A stretch of 64,000 bases of DNA, from the NCBI RefSeq assembly GCF_014644555.1, contig NZ_BMKX01000008.1:62001-126000 (forward strand). Direction: 5' to 3'. Positions 46,681 to 53,906 of the stretch are shown one piece after another. A program made the position numbers and the translations under genes. Each line of letters opens with the position of its first letter. Position 1 is the stretch's first letter. The DNA comes from Glutamicibacter ardleyensis (GTDB lineage: Bacteria; Actinomycetota; Actinomycetes; Actinomycetales; Micrococcaceae). A model generated the notes under the pieces. It did not search any database, was not told the DNA's origin, and saw nothing but the letters and a program-made list of their open reading frames with translations.

Positions 46681-47304
46681 ATGCCCGGCCTGCACCCGCA
46701 CAAGCTGACCACCAGCGAGGAAGACTACCTCAAGGCGCTCTACCTGCTCACCGAATGGGAAGATGAGCCAGTGGGCACCGGAGCGTTAGCCGATCAGCTG
46801 GGGCTCTCCCCCGCCTCGGCCACCTCGATGGTGCAAAAGCTTGCGGTTAAAGGTCTGGTCGATCATGTTCCGCGTGGCGCCATCTCGTTGAGCGACATCG
46901 GGCGACGCGAGGCGCTGCGCATGGTGCGCCGACACCGGATTTTAGAAACCTTCCTGCGCGATGAACTCGGATATGACTGGGACGAGGTGCACGATGAGGC
47001 TGAGGCGCTTGAACACACCGTCACCGACAGATTCATCGATGCCTTACACGCCCGGCTGGGACACCCCGAGGTCGATCCGCATGGCGACTCGATCCCCTCG
47101 GCCGCGGGGGTGCTAGCTACCCGCGATGCGCAGCGCCTCGATCGGTTCCACGGCGCGCAGGCGATCGTGTGTCGCGTGAGCGACGAAGACCCCGAGTTTC
47201 TGCGTCGCGCCAAGAAGTTAGGAATTGTGCCCGGGGCAATGATCGAGCTTCCACACCAGCTGAACTACATCGAAGCCTCGCTGGTCTGGGTCTGCGCTCC
47301 ATGA
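46681..47304 (+). CDS. DtxR-family metal-dependent transcriptional regulator
   Basis: A 207-residue repressor-type protein. An N-terminal winged helix (LTTSEEDYLKALYLL; LGLSPASATSMVQKLAVKGL) precedes a dimerisation and metal-binding domain (HDEAEALEHTVTD, GHPEVDPHGDSIP). A partial C-terminal domain of about 60 residues follows. The residue set fits the iron- or manganese-sensing IdeR/MntR/SirR branch, and I cannot choose the metal. It starts two bases after hisN and overlaps crcB1 by four bases. Confidence 0.88.
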   Translation: MPGLHPHKLTTSEEDYLKALYLLTEWEDEPVGTGALADQLGLSPASATSMVQKLAVKGLVDHVPRGAISLSDIGRREALRMVRRHRILETFLRDELGYDWDEVHDEAEALEHTVTDRFIDALHARLGHPEVDPHGDSIPSAAGVLATRDAQRLDRFHGAQAIVCRVSDEDPEFLRRAKKLGIVPGAMIELPHQLNYIEASLVWVCAP

Positions 47305-47693
47305 TCGATCGAGCTCAGCTCGCTAAATTCCTGGCGGTGGCACTCGGCGGAGCCTTGGGCGCGCTGGCCCGAGTAGCCATTGACATGCTCACCCCGGCCA
47401 ACGTCTGGGCCGCCTCAACCTTGATCGTCAACGTCCTTGGTTGCGTCGCTTTGGCTGCGTTGAGCGCCTATGCTGCGCACAGGCCGCTGGCACCGCTGCT
47501 GCAGCTTTTCGCAGGCACCGGTTTTTGTGGTTCCTTCACCACCCTTTCGACGGTACTGCTGTTATTTACTAGTTTGAGCGCTGCCGGATACATCGGCTAC
47601 CTCTTACTCAGCGTGGTGCTCTGTCTAGCTGCCGTCTTCTTGACGCACACGTTGCTGGACCGACACCTAGCTCGCCCGCAGGAGCTGTCGTGA
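47301..47693 (+). CDS. crcB: Fluoride channel subunit CrcB/Fluc 1
   Basis: A 130-residue four-helix membrane protein of the fluoride exporter family. Motifs include GGALGALARVAID near the N-terminus, NVLGCVALAAL, and the pore motif GTGFCGSFTTLSTV (about 73-86). The ATG at 47301 overlaps the regulator stop (ATGA), so the longer frame inside the regulator is rejected. It likely pairs with the next gene as an antiparallel heterodimer. Confidence 0.92.
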   Translation: MIDRAQLAKFLAVALGGALGALARVAIDMLTPANVWAASTLIVNVLGCVALAALSAYAAHRPLAPLLQLFAGTGFCGSFTTLSTVLLLFTSLSAAGYIGYLLLSVVLCLAAVFLTHTLLDRHLARPQELS

Positions 47694-48100
47694 TCTGGCT
47701 GCTGTTGCTCGCTGGCGCAATCGGCGCGATGATTCGTTACCTCTTGGACCGTTCGCTTCCTGCAACACACGATTTGGCGCAGGGCCTGTTCGCTGGCTGG
47801 CCGCGCGGAATCCTGCTTGCGAACATTCTCGGTAGCTTTGCGTTAGGCGTGGTGCTCGGTTACGCACGCAGCCACCAGTTGGATCTCACGCACGAAAACT
47901 TTGTGCACACCATACCTGCAGCCGATCGGCTCTGGCTGCTGGCCTCTGGGGTCTGTGGCTCACTGACTACCGCCAGTACCCTATTTGTCGGGTTCCGCCT
48001 GATTTATGAGGTCAACAAGGCCCGCGCAATCGTGTATCTATGCTCCACCTTCGTGATTGCCGGCGGCGCTGGTGCACTGGGTTGGCTGATGACTAGATAG
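47690..48100 (+). CDS. crcB: Fluoride channel subunit CrcB/Fluc 2
   Basis: A 136-residue paralogue of the preceding gene, with GAIGAMIRYLLDRSL, NILGSFALGVVLG and GVCGSLTTASTLFVGF. The GTG start overlaps the crcB1 stop by four bases (GTGA). Two adjacent, coupled fluc genes are the usual Gram-positive arrangement. No fluoride riboswitch is seen, consistent with expression from the aroA operon. Confidence 0.92.
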   Translation: MIWLLLLAGAIGAMIRYLLDRSLPATHDLAQGLFAGWPRGILLANILGSFALGVVLGYARSHQLDLTHENFVHTIPAADRLWLLASGVCGSLTTASTLFVGFRLIYEVNKARAIVYLCSTFVIAGGAGALGWLMTR

Positions 48101-48111
48101 TCCAACGTGGG

Positions 48112-48153
48112 AAAATTATGGGTACGACCAATTGGCCGTACCCATAATTTTTA
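48112..48153. terminator. Bidirectional intrinsic terminator
   Basis: A 15-base stem (AAAATTATGGGTACG with CGTACCCATAATTTT) has a loop containing CCAATTGG and A/T-runs on both sides. It lies between the converging crcB2 and YrdB-like genes and can serve both. Confidence 0.88.
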
Positions 48154-48164
48154 CTTTAAGTTTT

Positions 48165-48644
48165 TTAGCGTGCCGCGCGGCGTCCGCGAGGTGCATTGCG
48201 TGTCGCATCCTTAGACTGGCCTGGCGACTGCGGAGTTCTCTTTTCTCGGTCGTGTGGCACCACGTATCCGCCCGTGGCTAGAACCAGGATGGCGCTTATA
48301 CCCGTCAGAGCAAGCATCGCGATCGCCCAGATCTGGGACTGATCGGTAAATGAGTGATCAACGCTCAGCCACAACACGTAGGCACCGACGAGGTAGATCA
48401 GGTGCAGTAGCGTCAACCTAATACGAAGACGCAGACGGAACTTGGCTTTAGGTGAGAAGAAGAGTGCCCAAATAATTAGTAGCGGCACTACCACAACGAG
48501 GATCGACGGGATAGTTGGCCATGGCACGAAGGCGATGGCGGCCAACGCTGCCGCGAAAATCAGACCAACTTCGAGGAGGAATGCGATCACAGCATAGATA
48601 GCCGAAATAGCCGGTGATACCCGCTGGGAACCGTTTTTACCCAT
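48165..48644 (-). CDS. YrdB-like (DUF2568) membrane protein
   Basis: A 159-residue protein from MGKNGSQRVSPAI. Four hydrophobic segments, the WALFFSPKAKFRL motif (about 60-72) and a VLWLSVDHSF-like late helix match the DUF2568/YrdB family of small membrane proteins with unknown function. The C-terminal 30 residues are charged and Arg-rich. It stands alone, with a shared terminator at its 3' end. Confidence 0.7.
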   Translation of the reverse strand: MGKNGSQRVSPAISAIYAVIAFLLEVGLIFAAALAAIAFVPWPTIPSILVVVVPLLIIWALFFSPKAKFRLRLRIRLTLLHLIYLVGAYVLWLSVDHSFTDQSQIWAIAMLALTGISAILVLATGGYVVPHDREKRTPQSPGQSKDATRNAPRGRRAAR

Positions 48645-48659
48645 CGTTTCTGATCTCAC

Positions 48660-49155
48660 TCCGTTTCAGCAATCTGGCCGTCTGCTTAGCCGTTCAATTC
48701 CAGTCTATGTGGTAAACAGCGACCTCGCGACATGACTCGCGCGCAAGGCACCGTGTTACCTAGTGTGGCCATCATCTATCTACGCGCCAAGATCTGCCCT
48801 AGGCCGTCCATGCCCGGCCTTGACACTTCGGCCCGAGGTACGCACCACGCGCCAATGAGAACCCAGCTAAGAACCGGAATTACCAACGAACCGCTGTCTC
48901 TGCAACCTCGGTAGCGCTCCCCTGCGTTCAACATCTGAAGTCCGTTCGGGCAGAGGCAACCGGATCACGCTCACGTACTCACTTCAGGTAAGCCCCAAGT
49001 CCCAAAGGATTGAGCAGACGACTAATTCAAGCAGAATCCCCATGTCCCAAGTGTCTGCCATTCGCTAACGCCACGAAGGACCTAGCGAATCTTTATCAGA
49101 AACTGAAGATCACTCACTGGGCAATAGGTCGTATACCGCACATAGGTTAACGACA
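48660..49155. other. Non-coding stretch between the YrdB-like gene and tmRNA
   Basis: About 500 bases with no recognisable gene. A plus-strand frame stays open for about 90 codons up to a TAA near 49150 but has no plausible early start codon and no known similarity. It lies just beyond the 3' end of ssrA, a common integration site for mobile elements, so it may contain decayed insert. I see no repeats or recombinase motifs. Confidence 0.4.
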
Positions 49156-49188
49156 GAACCCCCGAGATCATAAGGATCTCGAGGGTTC
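49156..49188 (-). terminator. Hairpin terminator downstream of ssrA
   Basis: GAACCCTCGAGATC pairs with GATCTCGGGGGTTC (one G-U pair) around a five-base loop, eight bases after the tmRNA 3' end. The downstream T content is low. Confidence 0.65.
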
Positions 49189-49195
49189 AAATACG

Positions 49196-49561
49196 TGGAG
49201 ATGGGGAGAATTGAACTCCCGTCCGATGTGGTGTTGCCAGGTCTTCTCCGGGCGCAGTTTGCTGCGGAATTTCTCTGCCCCAACCATCACGCAAACATGT
49301 GGTTGATCCAGGCACAGTTACCTAAGTATGTGTTCGGTAGCGGTAACGTCCGCCGAACACAGGGGCTACCTAAATGACGTTAGGATCAGGGGCGATAGCA
49401 TCCCCTGGCTAACGGACTGTCTGGCTGCTTAGGCAGCGAGAGCGAAGTCAGTGCGCTTTGATTCGGCACTTATTGTTTTGCAAAGAGCGTTTACGAGATA
49501 ACTTTGCATCCTCGGCCCGCTTCATCTGTCGCGACTCACACCGTCGAAACCGATCATCCCC
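49196..49561 (-). ncRNA. ssrA: Transfer-messenger RNA (tmRNA)
   Basis: The tRNA-like ends pair: the 5' end GGGGATGATCGGTTTCGACGG and the 3' end GGGAGTTCAATTCTCCC followed by CATCTCC plus A. The tag frame ends ACTGACTTCGCTCTCGCTG then CC TAA. With GCC as the likely resume codon it encodes AESKRTDFALAA, whose ALAA end is a ClpXP degron. Genomic CCA is absent (the next bases are CGT), so CCA must be added after transcription. The pseudoknot region between shows several GC-rich stems. It lies just downstream of smpB. Confidence 0.95.
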
Positions 49562-49667
49562 GTATTTTATTGTCAGTCCCGGTTTCCCGGGTACAACCAC
49601 ACCAAAAGGCGTGTTAAATAATCATAGCGCAATCTGCTCTGCTAACCCAACGAGATTCACGCCACGC

Positions 49668-50147
49668 CTAGGCTTGTCCGCGATTACGTTCACGCATGGC
49701 ACGCAGTGCCTCACGGTTATCCTGCTGCTCGCGCAACGTCTGACGCTTGTCATACTCACGCTTACCGCGAGCGACACCGATTTCAATTTTTACGCGACCT
49801 GACTTGAAGTAAATCTTCAGCGGAACAATAGTCAGGCCCGCTTCGGAGATCTTACGTTCAATTTTCAGCAGCTCTGCACGGTGCAGCAATAATTTACGAC
49901 GACGACGAGCGGTGTGGTTGGTCCACGAACCGTTCAGGTACTCCGGGATGTAGCAATTCTCAATGAACAGTTCATTGCGGTAGAACTGACCAAAGCCATC
50001 CACTAACGAAGCCTTACCTTCACGTAGCGACTTAACTTCGGTCCCAGTCAGCACCATGCCCGCTTCGAAGGTATCTAGAATCTCAAAATCGTGGCGCGCC
50101 TTGCGGTTGCTCGCGATAATGCGATCTTCTTGGTTCTTCTTAGCCAT
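49668..50147 (-). CDS. smpB: SsrA-binding protein SmpB
   Basis: A 159-residue partner of tmRNA in ribosome rescue. The beta-barrel begins NRKARHDFEILDTFEAGMVL with the TEVKSLREGKASLVD motif, and the basic C-terminal tail includes KREYDKRQTLREQ. The ATG at 50147 has an AAGGAG ribosome site. A longer frame starting 13 codons upstream is rejected. ssrA lies about 100 bases downstream. Confidence 0.97.
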   Translation of the reverse strand: MAKKNQEDRIIASNRKARHDFEILDTFEAGMVLTGTEVKSLREGKASLVDGFGQFYRNELFIENCYIPEYLNGSWTNHTARRRRKLLLHRAELLKIERKISEAGLTIVPLKIYFKSGRVKIEIGVARGKREYDKRQTLREQQDNREALRAMRERNRGQA

Positions 50148-50201
50148 GACACTCCTTGCATGTCGCGGGCGGATTCCCGCGCACAACTACCAAGTCTAGC
50201 G

Positions 50202-51665
50202 TTAGAGCAGTCCCAATGGATTCACACGCGAACCGTTGATGATCGTTTCGAAGTGAAGGTGGCAGCCAGTGGAGTTACCGGTGGTGCCCACATACCCGAT
50301 GACCTGGCCCTGTTTTACGTGCTGGCCATTGCTCACAGCGATGCGTGACATGTGGTGGTAATTGGTTGCTAGTGCCTTGCCTTTTACGACGCCGTGCGAC
50401 ACGGTCACCTTGTTACCCGAGGAACCGCCCCAGCCGGCGAACCAAATTTCTCCGCTGGCAGCCGCACGAATCGGTGAGCCACACTGGCCGCCGAAGCCCC
50501 AGTCGACACCTGCGTGGACGTAGCCGCCCTGTCCCGAGTAGTCAATCGTTCCTGCAGGAGTTGGACGCCATCCAAAGCTGGAGGTAATTCGCGCGCTGCT
50601 CGTGGGCTTGACCAAGCCCCAGCTGCTTGGTTCCGAGTATGTTTCGGTCTTTGGCTTCGCTTTAGGAGCCACGTACTGCTTTTTCTTGTAAGTCTTCTGC
50701 TTGCGCTTGGCTTCCGCTGCCTGACGCTCCTGCTCGGCTTCGTAGGCGGCTTTTTCCTTGGCGACGCGCTGACGCTCCGCTTCGGCTTCCTTACGGGCCT
50801 TCTCCTCTGCCTTACGCTTACGTTCAGCGGCTTCTTTGATCAGGCGTTCTTGGCGTTCTTTGATCTGCTGGTTGATCGAAGCAGATTCCTGCTCTTGAAC
50901 TTTTAGCTTCGCTTGAATCTGCGGCTTTTTTGCTTCCAATTCGGCGCTAAGAGATTCGGTGCTTGCAACCAAGGCATTCAACTCATCTTTGGCAGACTGG
51001 GCCGCATCACGGGCGCTTTGCTCTTGAGCTAAAGCTTCTTCAGCCTGGCCCTTGAGCGAAGAGATTTCATCCTCGACAGCAACCAAACGCAGTTTGTTGC
51101 TCTCGTCGGTGGCTTTTTCTTGAGCTAGATCGTTATATGCGGCGTTCTGTGAATCCATGGCACGGTTAGCCATGTCTAAGCCATCAGCCATTGCGGTCGC
51201 CGAATCCATATTCAAGATCATGTCTAACCCACTGGACACCCCTCCGCGCTTATACGCTTCGGAGGCGATCTGCGCCATGGTGTTTTCCGCTTCTGCAATC
51301 TTGGCGGCGTTCTCTTCGATTGCCTTAGCAACCTTGTCCCTCGTGGCTTGAGCGCTGATCAGCCGGTTCGTTAGATCCGCGACAGTAGCTTGTGCATTGG
51401 AGACACGGCTTTGGGCATCTGCGAGAGCTGCCTCGGCAGCTGGAACCTGAGCTTGTTGGGCCCGAAGTTTCTTATCTGTGGCAACAATATCCGAATCAAG
51501 AACTTCCATGTCCTGTTCCAAATTGTCGATGTTTTTCTCGACGTCAACCTTACGGTCATCGAGTTCATCGGCAATAACAATCCCCGCAGGCAAGGTAAGT
51601 GACAATGCTAGGGCTCCACCAATGGTGGCGCGCAGGAACTTACGTCGCACGGCGTTGGATAGCAT
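50202..51665 (-). CDS. Secreted M23-family peptidoglycan endopeptidase with coiled coil
   Basis: A 487-residue exported protein. It has a signal peptide (RRKFLRATIGGALALSLTLP), a long coiled-coil region (about 30-330) rich in Ala, Glu, Gln and Lys with a KAEEKARKEAEAERQRV-like highly charged part, then a complete M23 (LytM) domain (about 375-487). Zinc and catalytic residues are present: HAGVD, YHHM and HLHFE. The coiled-coil plus LytM design and location next to ftsX suggest it is activated by FtsEX, like EnvC/PcsB systems. The ATG at 51665 has an AAGGAG site. Confidence 0.9.
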   Translation of the reverse strand: MLSNAVRRKFLRATIGGALALSLTLPAGIVIADELDDRKVDVEKNIDNLEQDMEVLDSDIVATDKKLRAQQAQVPAAEAALADAQSRVSNAQATVADLTNRLISAQATRDKVAKAIEENAAKIAEAENTMAQIASEAYKRGGVSSGLDMILNMDSATAMADGLDMANRAMDSQNAAYNDLAQEKATDESNKLRLVAVEDEISSLKGQAEEALAQEQSARDAAQSAKDELNALVASTESLSAELEAKKPQIQAKLKVQEQESASINQQIKERQERLIKEAAERKRKAEEKARKEAEAERQRVAKEKAAYEAEQERQAAEAKRKQKTYKKKQYVAPKAKPKTETYSEPSSWGLVKPTSSARITSSFGWRPTPAGTIDYSGQGGYVHAGVDWGFGGQCGSPIRAAASGEIWFAGWGGSSGNKVTVSHGVVKGKALATNYHHMSRIAVSNGQHVKQGQVIGYVGTTGNSTGCHLHFETIINGSRVNPLGLL

Positions 51666-51724
51666 ACTGCTCCTTAAAGATTTTCGTGCTTCAGGCATAA
51701 CCGGACACTCAAGATAACGATTGG

Positions 51725-52639
51725 CTATACCTTCAGGTAACGCTTCAATGTTACCACTGAAGAAATTGTGGCCAAAACGATACCAATAATCAAGAGCCCG
51801 GGTGCAACTAAGAGAACTTCATTGGTTGAAATGAAGGCCACGCCAACATTTTCGCTCGCCAATTTGTCTTGAACTAGGAACTTAACTAACAACCACAGTG
51901 TGCCTGATGCAAGGACACCACCGATAATGGATGCGATCACACCCTCGATGATAAATGGCAACTGAATAGTCGTTTTTGATGCGCCAACTAGTCTCATGAT
52001 GGTGGTTTCTAGCCGTCGATGCATGGCCGAGAGTTGAATAGTTGTGCCTGTCAGCAACACGGCACAGGCAATCATCACAATTGCCACCACAGCTGCGGCG
52101 GCGGAGGCCACTCGCACTAGCTGGAAGACCTTCTCCAAGAGTTCGCGTTGGTCCACGACCGAATCAACGCCCGCTACGGTCGAAAAAGCTTCATTGATAA
52201 CGGGATACTTCTCGGGGTCTACTAGACCGATACGGAACGATTCTGGTAGCTGATCTTCGGTAACCTGATCAACCAAGGAAGAATTCTTGTACTGTTCCTT
52301 AAAGTTTTTGAGTGCATCGGCTTTTGACTCATACGCGAATTCCTTGATGTATGGAGCCATCTCATCTGATTCGAGCAGTTGCTTGATGCTTGTGCGTTGC
52401 TCGTCGGTGACGCCTTCACCCGCGCAGTTTGGCGCAGCGGTGTTGTCGTCACAGAGAAAGACCGCAACTTCCATGCGGTCATACCAGTAGCCCTTCATCT
52501 GGTTGATCTGTAGTTGCAATAGTGCCGAAGCACCAACAAAGGTCAGCGATACGAAGGTCACCAAAACCACGGATACGACCATGATGATGTTTTGACGAAG
52601 GCCCTTCGCAGCCTCGCGGAGAATAAATCCTAATCTCAC
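51725..52639 (-). CDS. ftsX: Cell division protein FtsX
   Basis: A 304-residue membrane subunit of the FtsEX complex. One N-terminal membrane helix (about 21-43) precedes a large extracellular loop (about 44-170, with the cysteines CDDNTAAPNC). Three C-terminal helices carry the FtsX domain (AMHRRLETTIMRLVGASKTT). The extracellular loop normally binds the partner peptidoglycan hydrolase. It overlaps ftsE by four bases, and the M23 peptidase gene begins 60 bases downstream. Confidence 0.95.
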   Translation of the reverse strand: MRLGFILREAAKGLRQNIIMVVSVVLVTFVSLTFVGASALLQLQINQMKGYWYDRMEVAVFLCDDNTAAPNCAGEGVTDEQRTSIKQLLESDEMAPYIKEFAYESKADALKNFKEQYKNSSLVDQVTEDQLPESFRIGLVDPEKYPVINEAFSTVAGVDSVVDQRELLEKVFQLVRVASAAAAVVAIVMIACAVLLTGTTIQLSAMHRRLETTIMRLVGASKTTIQLPFIIEGVIASIIGGVLASGTLWLLVKFLVQDKLASENVGVAFISTNEVLLVAPGLLIIGIVLATISSVVTLKRYLKV

Positions 52640-53430
52640 TGGCGCTCGTCCTTCTCTTCATTCATTGCAGCTTCACTAGATGCTTCCATGGCGGCCTCAC
52701 CAGTTAGGAGCTCACGTGAACCGTCCTGATTGATCACGGTCGTCATTGCGGTGTACTGACCATCAGCTTCGTCGCGCACAACGCTGCCTTTGCTCAATTC
52801 AATGACTCGGTGGCGGAACTCGCTGACGAGTTCGTGAGCGTGAGTGGCCATCAGCACGGTGGTGCCGTTTTGGTTAATGCGATCGAGCACATTCATTACC
52901 TCGACGCTGTTCTTACGGTCGAGGTTACCGGTCGGTTCATCGGCCAGCAGGATCGAAGGCTTGTTAACGATCGCTCGGGCAATGCCGACGCGTTGCTGCT
53001 CTCCACCGGAAAGTTCGGTGGGCTTACGGCGGGCTTTATCTTCCAAGCCCACCATACGCAGCGCGTCAGGCACACGATCGCGAATCTGTGCGCGTGAGGC
53101 ACCAATAACTTCCATTGCAAAAGCAACGTTATCGAACACGGTACGTTCACGAAGGAGACGGAAATCCTGGAACACGAAACCAATATCGCGACGCAGTTTT
53201 GGCACACGTCGGCTCGGTATACGGTTCAGGTTTTGCCCTGCGACGTAGACCGCTCCATTTGTGGCGCGCTTTTCGCGCAGGATCAAGCTTAGAAAAGTAG
53301 ACTTTCCAGAGCCAGATTCTCCGACTAGGAAGGCGAACTCGCCACGGTTTACCTCGATGTTTACGTCGTTCAAAGCAGCATTTCGTTGCTTTGGCTCGTA
53401 AACCATCGAGACATTTTCGAATTTAATCAT
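52636..53430 (-). CDS. ftsE: Cell division ATP-binding protein FtsE
   Basis: A 264-residue ABC ATPase of FtsEX. Walker A is [15 protein letters not shown], the signature [16 protein letters not shown], Walker [13 protein letters not shown], and the H-loop [11 protein letters not shown]-terminal extension of about 40 residues ([20 protein letters not shown]) goes beyond the usual 225. I start it at [13 protein letters not shown] (ATG 53430). The upstream frame adds a cysteine-rich non-homologous stretch in the promoter region. Confidence 0.94.
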   Translation of the reverse strand: MIKFENVSMVYEPKQRNAALNDVNIEVNRGEFAFLVGESGSGKSTFLSLILREKRATNGAVYVAGQNLNRIPSRRVPKLRRDIGFVFQDFRLLRERTVFDNVAFAMEVIGASRAQIRDRVPDALRMVGLEDKARRKPTELSGGEQQRVGIARAIVNKPSILLADEPTGNLDRKNSVEVMNVLDRINQNGTTVLMATHAHELVSEFRHRVIELSKGSVVRDEADGQYTAMTTVINQDGSRELLTGEAAMEASSEAAMNEEKDERQ

Positions 53431-53578
53431 GTCTTCAATCGCTAGTTGCCGTCGGGGCGCGACCCACGGAAACTCAGGTCGAGATCGAACGTTTTTTGAT
53501 GCGCCAGTCTTCCAAACCTTATAGGGGCAACATGTACAACAGGCGCCGATAGTGTGGTGTGTTGCCACATTCATGCCG

Positions 53579-53608
53579 TTTATACAGACTCGACGTTGCG
53601 CAAGGTAA
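53579..53608 (-). promoter_or_regulatory. Probable promoter of ftsEX
   Basis: On the minus strand TTACCT and TATAAA are separated by 18 bases, with a TG just before the -10. Transcription would start near 53572, giving a leader of about 140 bases before ftsE. This would let ftsEX run independently of prfB, from which it is split by the symporter genes. Confidence 0.45.
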
Positions 53609-53725
53609 CGCATTGACTTGCAAGATTTTGACTATCGCAAGATCCCTCGGTGACCTTTAGCACACCAGCAAAAGCTCCTGCCGTCCGACTATCTTTTCCG
53701 CGGACGCAAGCCAATACCAAGGTCT

Positions 53726-53768
53726 AAAAATTGAACGGTAAGCACCGGCGCAAACCGATGCTTACCGT
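53726..53768 (-). terminator. Intrinsic terminator after the symporter genes
   Basis: ACGGTAAGCA and TGCTTACCGT form a ten-base stem with further TCGG/CCGG pairing inside. TCAATTTTTAG follows on the minus strand, just after the small-subunit gene. Confidence 0.8.
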
Positions 53769-53780
53769 ACAATTCATGGC

Positions 53781-53906
53781 TTAAATCAGTGGCTCACCGT
53801 TGCGTTTGCCTTCCCGCGCTTCGGAAATGAACGCCCTGGCAATAAAGAAGGCAACTCCCGCGACAACGACGGGCCAGGCTAGTACATAAATGGTCAGGGC
53901 TAACAT
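53781..53906 (-). CDS. Small putative transporter subunit (41 residues)
   Basis: A 41-residue protein with one membrane helix (LALTIYVLAWPVVVAGVAFF) and a charged tail (SEAREGKRNGEPLI). Its ATG overlaps the symporter stop by one base (TAATG). Short single-helix proteins of this pattern (YVLxWPVxVAGVxFFI) accompany some sodium:solute symporters and are annotated as putative transporter small subunits. It is too short for most ORF callers. Co-translation is strong evidence that it is real. Confidence 0.8.
   Translation of the reverse strand: MLALTIYVLAWPVVVAGVAFFIARAFISEAREGKRNGEPLI

Noticed and set aside
47200-47300. Fluoride riboswitch before crcB1
   Set aside because: crcB1 overlaps the preceding gene, leaving no untranslated leader for a riboswitch.
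48732-48914. 60-codon plus-strand frame before ssrA
   Set aside because: No ribosome site and a composition unlike a protein; treated as non-coding.
53431-53613. Upstream extension of ftsE, cysteine-rich
   Set aside because: It has no similarity to FtsE, overlaps the likely promoter, and the family start is MIKFENVS.
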